From assembly GCA_963855995.1 (NCBI GenBank), contig OY979718.1, positions 47,899,559 through 47,963,558 on the forward strand: a stretch of 64,000 nt of DNA. The letters run 5' to 3'. Position numbers and translations under genes: made by a program. Under the pieces are notes generated by a model, which saw only the letters and a program-made list of their open reading frames with translations, was not told where the DNA came from and searched no databases. This document shows, one piece after another, positions 26,890 through 36,266 of this stretch. Within the stretch, counting starts at the first letter, position 1; every line of letters begins with the position of its first letter. The DNA is from Muricea muricata. Lineage: Eukaryota > Cnidaria > Anthozoa > Malacalcyonacea > Plexauridae.

Positions 26890-27850
26890 TTTCCAAATTT
26901 AGCACATGATGAAAATCTTCAATGTAATACCAAAGATGCTTTATCAAAGACATTCCCGATTAATTGTAGCCAAAATTGTAAAGTTTCAATTAAAGCGACA
27001 AATTGCTTAATAAAACTGCCATTTTTTTTTTGGCGAACGCAAAGCGACATGTACTATGAGATCTCAATAATAATACATACTTTCGAGCTTTCTTTGAGGT
27101 CGAGAAGCTACAGTATTTGTTGAATTTTTTCTTGTTTCCAAATGGAATTAGAAAGTTGCCGCTTGCTTGCTTAGTTGCATGACGAGTCTGCTACCACGTG
27201 GCCAGACTTTCTCATTTTCTCCCTAAAACAACAAATTTAAAACCAAAATTAGCTTAATTCAAACACCCTGAAACTCTCATGCACCTCTCTCATTTCAAGA
27301 CGACGAAAGCGACAAGACGAAAATTTTTCAATTCAAAGAACACATCATAGCCGAGCGTAAAGCCGACTACAGCATTTATTTTGGCTGAGAAACGTAAAAA
27401 TCTTTTTTGCAAAGTAGAAAAATACACGCCTTCGAATGTTCTTTTGCAGCTGAGAATCAACAGTTCTTGCTGAATTTGTTTCAAATACGAGCTCAAAAGC
27501 AGATATTAGCTTAATAACGACCACGGAGTTATAAACATAATTTACTTTGTCTTCAGTCCAAAATGAAAAATTTTAAAACAAATTTAGTATCACTGCATTC
27601 ACACAAGCTCAATACTAATTTCTCCACTAATTCAAAACAACGATTAAACAAGACAAAGGTTTTAAAATTCAAAGACAAAGTATACATCCAAACGCGCCAC
27701 TGTCGATTCCGCGACAAGATTTTTGCATGTTTAGTTCGTGCAAAGTACAAAAGCATACGCCTTCGAGTTTTCTTCGAGGCTGAGGAGCAATATTTCTTGT
27801 CGAGGTTATGTTTCACATTCGATGAAAGCGTCGTCGCTTGTTTTGTTCTT
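26890..27850. repeat. Diverged tandem-like blocks
   Basis: Three blocks (about 26890-27130, 27290-27490 and 27560-27850) share a degenerate core, CCTTCGA-TTTTCTT...GCTGAG...TTCTTG. Open frames of 68-128 codons occur on both strands but run into each other and have no recognisable domain. The periodicity is judged by eye, so confidence is limited. Confidence 0.4.
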
Positions 27851-27939
27851 TTAAACTGTAAGTGACCAAGAGGTTGAACCATTTTGCCATAACTTAATTG
27901 CTCTAAATAACGAAATATACCCACGAATATCTCATTCAA

Positions 27940-28387
27940 CTATTTCGGTACAGACAAACATGAAACATATATCAAAAACCAAAGCAAAATTCAACAACTT
28001 TTGGCTTGACAAAACGAAGCGACTTTCGGTCGCAAATTTCAAAACAAAGCATTGATCTTTGCTTGCCTAAATAACAACAGTTTAAACAAAATCTGAACAT
28101 GACGTACCTCAATGCAGACTTCCAACTTTACTCAAGGACTGACTTTGAGCAATTGTTTTTCAAATTCACTTCGGAACTTGGGCAAGAAATCCATTTAACT
28201 TCGACCAACTACATGCACGCCCAACAAGAAATGCTCGCTTCGTGCCAGAGCAGAGCGAGGCGCATACGAGTGCGATCACATGATCAGAAATCAGCATTCC
28301 TATTGGCTAATGCAGTTGCCGTGTACTAAAAGTTAATTATTTTGAATTGGTCACAGATGTGCTATTCTTTGGTGTCCTGTTGGTCTA
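27940..28387. other. Intergenic, nothing recognised
   Basis: A 76-codon frame at 28099-28329 lacks a recognisable domain. A CCTATTGGCTAATG stretch near 28299 looks like a CCAAT-type box, but no downstream gene supports it. Confidence 0.35.
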
Positions 28388-28679
28388 CAGGGTGTCCCAA
28401 AAAATCCAAAAACTATTGAAATCAACTATTGTTAACATTTGAATGCCCTAGCACTTGTTAAAAAATTAAAATATCTTTGTAAAGTACGTTTGTTTTGCTC
28501 ATGGGAATATTGATAAAAACCAAATTGAATAAGCTAAAATAACCCATGCATAAAATTTGATTGCATTTTTAATATGCACTCGTAGGTTTAGTTTTTTTAT
28601 CTAGCATAATGGTTAACACTGAGTACTACTATTAATTATGACGTTATGTCAATTCACTCGTGGGCTCAATTTAGTGCTA

Positions 28680-28931
28680 CAATCTGTGACATTAAAATTT
28701 GGGACACTTAGATGAATAAGATATCTTGTGCAGTTGTAAAAATTCACATGTAAACCCCCCTATTCTTTCCGTTTCAATGTTGCTATATCGGCCATAAAAA
28801 TTATTGGCGCCATCATATAAGACCATAGCCGTTGCTACTGAAATTTCTCACTAGATGAGCAACATTGAAAAGGGGGAAGGGGGTCAGTTGTATGTTTTGA
28901 GCAATCGGTCCAATAATTATGTCACTGATTG
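28680..28931. mobile_element. 250-bp TIR repeat, copy A
   Basis: The ends are CAATCTGTGACATT and ATGTCACTGATTG, inverted relative to each other with one mismatch. The body is nearly identical, in the same orientation, to copy B at 30971-31226. It contains paired AACATTGAAA/GTTTCAATGTT segments, so it can fold. It is non-coding. Confidence 0.75.
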
Positions 28932-29868
28932 TCTGAGTATAATTTACTGTGTTTCACTGAACTTTAAATGTATGTAACTTAAAAACTAAACAAGATATCT
29001 TCATGAAATTTGTCTTCTGTGGTAATTGAGCTATTATTAGGTTTATATAATTTCAAAATTAGTTATGTTGCGTGACAAAAGTTTCATTTTATTTGACAAA
29101 GATGACCCGGGTCATGATTTAACGCCAGATCAGCACGCTTTAGTTCTTTTACTGAGGCACGAATTTGATTACTCATACCGGCAAATTTCGCTAAAATACG
29201 TCAAAATACTAGTGTTAATCACATTCTTATGATACTTTAGTTTCAATTGTTGTATATATTGCTCACAAAATAATATATTCGTGAGGAATCACACATAGAT
29301 TTTAAGAATTTGTACAAAATAAAATACAAAAAAATAGGTTCGCCGAAAAAATGCTGTCCGTTTTCGAAAAAACCCTATCTATTTTTTGTTGAATTAAAAT
29401 AATCACTGCAAGTTCCCGTGTGAATTTAATGCCCACATATATTCATGCCATGTAACCATGTAATTATATCAAAATAACAGACTGTTTTTGCAAGTAACCA
29501 CAAGTAACTACATAATTAGATAAGTATATATGATATATCTTCTTCATATATGGTTACTTCTGGTTACTTATGGTTACTTGTGGCAACTTACGATATTAAC
29601 ACTGGGGTGATGGTTATTTCTGAACAATAACCGAATTCACGAATCGTGTGTAATATTAGAGATTTGTGTTTGTCCAAAAAATTATATATTGCACTATATT
29701 TGTCACCTTATTTATGGTTACTTGTGTGGAGACATGTTGCTATCTCTACTTCCCGCCTGTGAATTAGTGTTTAAAAAATAGGGAATTCATGTTTTGTTTG
29801 GGAAATTATTGACATATCATGCAGTATTTCACTGAATTAATCTAAACATACTTCATGCTTGAAAATAT

Positions 29869-30159
29869 TCAAGCTGGCCAGTCGTAATCCTTGAGGATAA
29901 GGCGAGCGAAGCTCGAGAATTGCACTGAAATGGCATAGTTTTCATTTAGGTATTTCTTAGGACGGAGCCACCACTGATTTCTGTCAAGCTTTAAACACAT
30001 GTGATAGTGCATTCTAGACCTCTTGTGCGATTCTTGTAAACAACACAAGTGAAGAACGTTTGCAGGTCCACTATGGAATGCATTTATAATAGCTTCGGCG
30101 TAGGGATTCCTCATGGGAAATTTTGAAGTATTGGCTTGGCTTTGAGTTGTTAAATACAC
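29869..30159 (-). pseudogene. Fragment resembling an HUH/Rep-type protein
   Basis: The 96-codon frame contains an LHLCCLQESHKRSRMHYHM segment followed by KLDRNQWWLRPKKYLNENY and ISVQFSS. The HYH after a short basic stretch, in the order cysteine-rich strand, HxH strand, KxL, resembles the two N-terminal motifs of Rep-like HUH endonucleases. It also resembles uncharacterised cnidarian mobile-element proteins as I recall them. The sequence then loses the expected continuation and stops, and the upstream part has stop codons, so this is a remnant. It lies between the two direct 250-bp TIR repeats. The family assignment is an inference from motif shape only. Confidence 0.35.
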
Positions 30160-30412
30160 CTAGTTTCAAATTTCCCTTCTTCCTAACTCACATTCTTCCG
30201 AATCAGACGAAGAACTACTATGGTTATAGCTTTCAATAAGATTCATGCGAAATTGGCAGAAAACGAGATTTGTAGGTTTTGTAAACCGTATGCGTGTAAT
30301 CAATGGAGTCAGGAATTGACAGGGACGTAGCCAGAACTTTTAAAGGGGGGGGGGGAGCCCTGCAGATACTAATAACTATGACAGGTTTTGACGCGCCTAT
30401 CGCGTTAAATAC

Positions 30413-30558
30413 TAGGGAGGTTTAGCAGAGACGTGACGTCATGCGACGTAAAATGCCGTGATTGCCCATCTCCAGATTTGCTCACGGCATTTCCACATCG
30501 TTTTTACCTCGCTTTGGCGTTGTCAAAGGCGTTGTGTCGTCTTTGCTAAACCTCTCTA
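30413..30558. mobile_element. Small MITE
   Basis: GGGAGGTTTAGCAGAGACG at the left is mirrored by CGTCTTTGCTAAACCTCTC at the right. The loop of about 100 bp contains an inverted CGGCATTTT/AAAATGCCG pair. G-runs (about 30346 and 30569) and an AGCC-type end flank it on both sides, suggesting it sits inside another short element that starts GACGTAGCCAG near 30324. Confidence 0.6.
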
Positions 30559-30970
30559 TTAACGAAAGGGGGGGGGGGGGAGCCGCGGCTCCCTCGGCTC
30601 CCCCCTTGCAGTGAATAATAACTCGCCGCTGTAACCTGATACATTATACAGAGTTAATATGTGTCTCACTGGCTAATGAAAAATATATCGAACAGTCTAA
30701 CCATCACTTGTTAAAATAACAATCACACAAAATTAAATTACAATAATATAGCGCGCGTGTGCTTCAAGCTACCACATATACATTATATAAAGATCTTAAA
30801 TACTTTCAGCAAAAGTACTTTTAGCATACAAATATATAAAGATTAGCTCTGACTATATATAATGGAATGATATTTTAGGAAGCACCATAACAATTTGGAA
30901 GCCTTCATTGCCAAGTAAACTGATACTAACAAATCCTAAGTCGTAAAAACCATTGATAAAAAAACTCAGA

Positions 30971-31226
30971 CAATCAGTGACATTGAAATTTGGAGCACTT
31001 AGATGAATAAGATATTTTTTAATGCATTTGTAAAAATTCACATGTAAACCCCCCTTTTCCCCCCCGTTTCAATGTTGCTATATCGGCCATAAAAATTATT
31101 GGAGCCATCATATAAGACCATAGCCGTTGCTACTGAAATTTCTCACTAGATGAGAAACATTGAAAAAGGGGGAAGGGGTCAGTTGTATGCTTTGAGCAAT
31201 CGGTTCAATAATTATGTCACTGATTG
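30971..31226. mobile_element. 250-bp TIR repeat, copy B
   Basis: It begins CAATCAGTGACATT and ends ATGTCACTGATTG. It has the same orientation and nearly the same sequence as copy A, with small differences including a longer C-run and one extra A. The inner flanks of copies A and B are TCTGAG and CTCAGA, which continue the inverted match inward. Confidence 0.75.
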
Positions 31227-31330
31227 TAGGCATTGAAATTCTAACAATAGATCATTTTCAATAGTTTTTGGGGCTTTTTTGGGACACCCTGTATTTTAGT
31301 CCCAAAGGGAAACTTAGAGCTTCCCGTCGG

Positions 31331-31613
31331 CACAGAGTACTGCACAGAGGGCTCACTCGACGAAAAAAGCGTAACGCGGATTGGTAGTTGTCAGGGGGGT
31401 GAATGCCTCGATGTACTAGCTAAGAATTTTATCCGAGCAAGTGCATAGAGGCATTCACACCCCTGACAACCTCAAAATGGCTCTGAACTTCGTTGTCATT
31501 TTGAATTTTTTAGGGTGGTGACCACCACTCTTTAGCGCACGTTTGAGCAAAAGGCCATTACGCAAAAATCATAGGAAAATATATGAAGTGAGCCCTCTGT
31601 GTAGTACTCTGTG
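31331..31613. mobile_element. MITE with inner hairpin
   Basis: The ends CACAGAGTACT-CACAGAGGGC and GCCCTCTGTG-AGTACTCTGTG are inverted copies. CGTCGG flanks both sides, one base offset on the right. Inside, GTTGTCAGGGG-GTGAATGCCTC at 31388 pairs with its complement ending near 31481. It is non-coding. Confidence 0.75.
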
Positions 31614-31619
31614 TCGTCG

Positions 31620-32844
31620 GATTCCTACAGCTAGAATTACTGCACCATTAAAGAATTGCACCATTTCTAACCAATTCGAATGACAGTTCAAACTTTACGA
31701 GACAATACAGTCTAATCAATTTATCTATATACAGTGTACAGTCTAATTTTCCGCTAATTGTAGAGCAAAATCAGAAATTGACGTGTGTGCAAAGCTTAAG
31801 GTTCAGATTCGTTTCGATTCTGTGATGCAATTGATCATCTAATATGGTGTGTCTTAATGTATTACTGTCAAAGTCTTGCCTACTAATCATAAGGTGAATC
31901 CTTTTCAACGGATATGGGTAAGGCAAATCTTACCTTTATTTCTTTCTTTGCCATTGGAACTAGATTTAGATTTCATTTCGTGTTACATATCGCTTTATTT
32001 AACACCAACTGCATGTAATTCCAACCATGTAACCTCAACTTTTATGCTAGTACTAACACGAAGGACCTAGCTATCATTTTACAAAGAGTATTGCTGTTCT
32101 TCATGAAATTGTAAACAAAGTCTTTACGTGTTTGTTGTATGTCAGCTAGTAAGAGATACACAGAAAATAATGAGAAAAGGTGTCTCAAAAAAAAATTACG
32201 AAGAAACAATCAAATGTTTTCCTGTAATCAAATTCTTTGCTGCAATTCAAGATAAGAATTTTTGGCAATGTCACTAGTAGGCGGCAAAACAAAATAATTT
32301 CAATCTAAATTATCTCATCAACAAAGCACTGTAACGAAAAAGTATAAAGGAACTTGTAGTACAGTTTTAAATGTTCTTGCATATCCTGAAATAAAATTTT
32401 TTTCTTTCCAATCCACTTTAAGGTCAGGAAACTCAAATGCTTAATTTATGTCTCATCATGACGTTGCTAGAACAACTAATAAGAAATACGAACAGTCTGC
32501 AAAATAACCACTTTGTGATACACCATATGGCGTGACGCCTGAACCAATAGTCCACAAGTTCAAGAATGAAGTTGAAAATTATTCTTCAGCAATATTCGAC
32601 TTATTTTAAAAGCCACATTTTTTGCAAATGATATCCGTCCGATTTGGACCACGGTCCACTTTGCTTGTTTGTTAATTTACACCGAAATCTACGCAGCGAA
32701 ACCTGCCCCACTGGACTACTCGTTCATGTTTGTGTAAATTATTGACTTTAATCAACTTGTTTCGTCATTTTAAGCCAAAATTTTTGCAAAACACTTCACA
32801 AATATTTGAATTAGACCAACTGATCATTAATACCAAAGTCTGTA
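31620..32844. other. Intergenic, nothing recognised
   Basis: AT-rich DNA without a recognisable gene up to the left end of the CACTA-like element. Confidence 0.5.
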
Positions 32845-32886
32845 CACAGCAAAAAAAAAATTTCTTGACAAGAGAATAATTCTTAA

Positions 32887-35689
32887 GGTAGTCATTCCCC
32901 TTTAAAATGTAATTTTTGAAAAAAAAATCAAATTTTTAAAATTTATATATTTAGGTACTTTAAGTATTATACTTTAAGATAACATGGCTTGTTTTGTTGA
33001 AAAAATGCATATTTGTGAGAAAATAGGTGTTTAAGAAGCCCTATTTAAAAAATTTCCCCATAGCAACGCCATAGCAACGCGTTTTCCTTCCAAATTTGCT
33101 TGATTATTTCACTGACAAAGCGTATTTTTTTGAATTAAACTTTTGATGTATGTTATTTAAAGCTATGCCAGTAGATCTCTTTGTGATTGGTTCATTTTCG
33201 TAGGCATAGCAACGCGCTGACTTCTCAAACTCGAGGTCGATTTGTGGCGAGCTGTGTAAAAAATTGTGTCAGAAAATTGCTGTTTTTTTCGCGTTTATAA
33301 GTTGAAATATTGTTGTTACAGTGTAGAATTACATTCCTAAGGTTGTTCTGAGTGTAATTCAGAGTGAATAGATGGGGAACTCGAAAAATAGAGCAAGAAA
33401 AAAGAAGAAGATACCACCGTCAAGGAAGAAGAATATAATCCAAGATGGCGGCCCAAGCTACAAAGATCGTGGACCTTCTGCGAAAAAAATCAGCCAGAAT
33501 ACAGAATTGCTTCGTGGTATGACGGAAAACATTGATAGTACTGTAAAAGAAGGAACTATTTTAATGGACTTATCCATACTATGCAATGTATTTGACAATG
33601 TTTTGAAGTGCCCTGATTGTGGATGTGATATAAAGTCACATGCTGACATGAAAAAGAAATGTGGATATTCCAATTACCTCGTGTTACAATGTGAAAGTAT
33701 GGAGTGTGATTGGGAGTATTCTTTTAATACTTCAAAGAAACAAGGTCATTCTTATGAAATGAATGTAAGAACAGTCTTAGCTTTCAGGGAAATTGGCAAA
33801 GGGCATAATGCCATGACTACCTTCAACAAGGTCATGAACATGCCTCCTCCACTAACCCGTCGTGTCTTCACAAAGATCCAAAATGAAAAGGTTTTGCCTG
33901 CTGTAAAGAAGTTGGCTTCTGATAGTATGATCAACAATGCCTATCAAGTCAGAGATGAAATAGCAAATGATGATGGTGAATGTGGAGTGTCGATCGACGG
34001 TACTTGGCAGAAGCGAGGATATTCGTCCCATAATGGGATTGTTACTGTGATCTCCTTGGATACGAAGAAATGCCTGGATGTGGAAGTGTTGTCAGACAAG
34101 TGCCAAGAATGCCAAAAGTGGGGGGAAAAGATTAATGACCCAGGCTACAATGCATGGAAAGCATCCCATGAATGCAAGATCAATCATGAAGGAAGCGCTG
34201 GCAGTATGGAGACAACTGGTGCCGTTCGGATTTTTAAAAGGTCGGTGGCTACGAGAGGGCTGAAATATATGGACATGCTTGGAGATGGGGACTCCTCAAC
34301 CTATAACAGTATTGTTGAAAGCCAGCCATATGGAGAGGATTCTATTCCAAACAAATTAGAGTGTATCGGCCATGTTCAAAAAAGGGTTGGAAGTCGTCTA
34401 CGCAAACTGAAGAGTTCGAACAAAGGAGTGAAATTGGCTGATGGGAAAGGTTTGGCTGGTAAAGGTAGGCTGACTGACAGTAAAATTGATGTGTTGCAAA
34501 ACTATTATGGCTTGGCAATCAGGGAAAACCTTGATGATGTTGGTAAAATGGCCAAGTCCATAGAAGCGTCTCTTTACCATGTTGCATCAACTGCCGAGAA
34601 TCCACAGCATCATCTCTGCCCAGAAGGAAAGGACAGTTGGTGTGGATATAAGAGAGACAAGGAAGAATATAAACATAAAAATGGAATACCAAGCTGTATT
34701 GTTGATATGATCAAGCCAGTATACAAAGACCTTAGCAAATCTGAACTGCTAAGTAAATGTACTCATGGCTTGACACAAAATGTTAACGAGTGTCTGAACA
34801 GGCTCATCTGGGACAGATGCCCTAAGTCTACTTATGTTGAGCAAGAAACTGTGGCTCTTGCCACCTACCTGGCTATTCTTAAGTTTAATGATGGTGACAT
34901 TTCCTTCTTGAAGTTATTTCAGGACCTTGATGTAACTCCTGGTATTTTCACTGGTAAAGCCTCGGAGGAATGTGACAACTCGAGGATAAAACTGTCGGCA
35001 AAAAAGAGCTCAGAACAAGTGAAGAAGAGAAGAAAGATACTGAGGCACCAAAGAAAACACTATATAGACACTACAGAAGACCAAGAAGGTGTTACCTATG
35101 AAGCAGGTGCTTTCTAGAGACTATATAAACCAGAACAAAACATTAAAGTACTATTTTCTCAATTTCACAGTTTTCTCATTTCAGTTAATCTTTGTGACAG
35201 CATATCTTTCTGAATATTTAGTGTAAAAGGTTGAAACTTGGTATGTTTATGGCTTTTAACATTATCTAGTAACTGACCATTTTTAATTTTTCATATTTTT
35301 CATTAGTAATGTATAAATGAGGTTTAATTACCTAATTAGCTGTAAAAAATCCCTGTTTTTTCCTAATGTGCAGATTTTTTACCAAATTTTTTGCAAAAAT
35401 GTTTTAAAGTGAAAATAAAGATGGTCAGTTACTAGATCATGTTATAAGCTTTCAAAATATATGTCATTTATGTTCTTCTGATTAACGGTGTGTGTGGTAT
35501 CATGTTTCATGCGACGCCATTTTTTGGCTAATTAGCGGGCGGCCATATTGGATAATTAGTGTAATTAATGAGTAACCTGAAAATTTTTTTTAGATTTTGA
35601 TTTTTATCACTGTGCCCCTTAAAAAAATGTTTTTGCTGAGTCTGTACCTTGTAAAATAAAAAAAAATGCTTTAAAGGGGAATGACCACC
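32887..35689. mobile_element. Kolobok/Mutator-like DNA transposon inserted in the CACTA left end
   Basis: The 20-bp inverted ends GGTRGTCATTCCCCTTTAAA differ at one position (A on the left at 32890, G on the right). Both are flanked by TTAA (32883-32886 and 35690-35693). Removing the element and one TTAA joins the two halves of the subterminal array without a gap, confirming the insertion. It encodes one full-length 581-residue transposase on the plus strand. TTAA targets fit Kolobok rather than classical Mutator, whose duplications are 8-11 bp. It appears autonomous. Confidence 0.85.
33372..35117 (+). CDS. DDE transposase, Kolobok/Mutator-like family
   Basis: This single-exon 581-residue protein should cut and paste the element that carries it. 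Residues 6-20 are a lysine/arginine-rich stretch likely to act as a nuclear signal. Cysteines at 80, 83, 85 and around 97, 107 and 112 suggest a zinc-binding module before the catalytic core. Candidate catalytic residues are D209 in VSIDGTWQKRG, D305 or D307 in LGDGDSSTY, and E473 in TQNVNECLNRLIW. A CxxH motif (C331-H334, ECIGH) lies between the second D and the E, as in the MULE/hAT/Kolobok group. The family matches what is usually labelled Mutator-like transposase domain proteins in invertebrates. I chose the first ATG because it directly precedes the basic tract and follows an in-frame stop closely. There is no frameshift or stop along the length. The TTAA flanks argue for Kolobok; the database label would be Mutator-like. 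Confidence 0.9.
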   Translation: MGNSKNRARKKKKIPPSRKKNIIQDGGPSYKDRGPSAKKISQNTELLRGMTENIDSTVKEGTILMDLSILCNVFDNVLKCPDCGCDIKSHADMKKKCGYSNYLVLQCESMECDWEYSFNTSKKQGHSYEMNVRTVLAFREIGKGHNAMTTFNKVMNMPPPLTRRVFTKIQNEKVLPAVKKLASDSMINNAYQVRDEIANDDGECGVSIDGTWQKRGYSSHNGIVTVISLDTKKCLDVEVLSDKCQECQKWGEKINDPGYNAWKASHECKINHEGSAGSMETTGAVRIFKRSVATRGLKYMDMLGDGDSSTYNSIVESQPYGEDSIPNKLECIGHVQKRVGSRLRKLKSSNKGVKLADGKGLAGKGRLTDSKIDVLQNYYGLAIRENLDDVGKMAKSIEASLYHVASTAENPQHHLCPEGKDSWCGYKRDKEEYKHKNGIPSCIVDMIKPVYKDLSKSELLSKCTHGLTQNVNECLNRLIWDRCPKSTYVEQETVALATYLAILKFNDGDISFLKLFQDLDVTPGIFTGKASEECDNSRIKLSAKKSSEQVKKRRKILRHQRKHYIDTTEDQEGVTYEAGAF

Positions 35690-35693
35690 TTAA

Positions 35694-35890
35694 CATAAGA
35701 AATTATTTCTTAAAATAGGAAAATATTTCTTGTGCCAAGAAAAAATTCTTAAGGCAAGAAATATTTTCTTGAGGCAAGAAATATTTTCTTGAGGCAAGTA
35801 ATATTTTCTTATGTATTAAACGTTCTTTTAGCAAGAATTTTTTTCTGAAAGTGAGAATTTGTTTCTTACCATAAGAAATAATTTTCAGAA
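35694..35890. repeat. Left subterminal repeat array of the CACTA element
   Basis: Closely packed, partly palindromic units such as AAGAAATATTTTCTTGAGGC alternate with TTCTTAAAATAGG-type variants. A short first part (32857-32882) lies on the other side of the nested transposon. In CACTA elements such arrays bind the element's accessory protein; that role here is inferred. Confidence 0.75.
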
Positions 35891-35909
35891 AGAGTTAATT
35901 CATTTATGC

Positions 35910-35988
35910 TAAACCGAAAATTAAAGACATCTTGTAGCTGTGTAAAGACATCTTGAGTTTTTACAAGATGTCTTTGATTTTCGGTTTA
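35910..35988. repeat. Hairpin inside the left CACTA array
   Basis: TAAACCGAAAATTAAAGACA at 35910 pairs with its near-complement ending in TTTCGGTTTA at 35988. A central AGACATCTTG repeat is present. A comparable hairpin sits at the mirror position near the right end. Confidence 0.75.
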
Positions 35989-36266
35989 GTTTTTGTTTAA
36001 TATTAATTCATTTATTATATAGGTATTAAACGTAAACTTTTTTTCAGTCTTGAGATTTCAACACAAAATTTTGAGACTGGGCTTATTGCGTTTATACTTA
36101 TCCTAAAGCCAAAATGCTGCATTAAGAAGCAAAGTACGAAAAACCCCAAGATTCTTCTATTTTAAAAAAATACAGTATACAGGATTGTTGCTAATGAACT
36201 TGACAGTATCTTTGCATTATTATATGATTACATATTAATTAACAATGCTGTGCCTATATTAAACAA

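Larger units (their letters stand above)
28388..31291. mobile_element. 2.9-kb mariner-like TIR element (composite)
   Basis: The left end CAGGGTGTCCCAAAAAA is mirrored by TTTTTTGGGACACCCTG at the right. The similarity continues for about 60 bp, including AAAAACTATTGAAA in both arms. TA flanks both ends (28386-28387 and 31292-31293), as expected for Tc1/mariner. No mariner DDE transposase was seen. Instead the interior holds two direct copies of another TIR repeat and a Rep-like fragment, so this is a non-autonomous element that has been a target of further insertions. Confidence 0.75.

Noticed and set aside
27553-27939. 128-codon minus-strand frame
   Set aside because: It overlaps a 100-codon frame on the other strand within diverged repeat blocks; no family was recognised.
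28680-31226. LTR retrotransposon with the 250-bp direct repeats as LTRs
   Set aside because: The repeats have inverted ends of 13 bp rather than TG...CA, and there is no primer site, gag or pol between them.
33458-34580. Minus-strand frames within the Kolobok-like transposase
   Set aside because: They are shadows of the 581-residue plus-strand frame.
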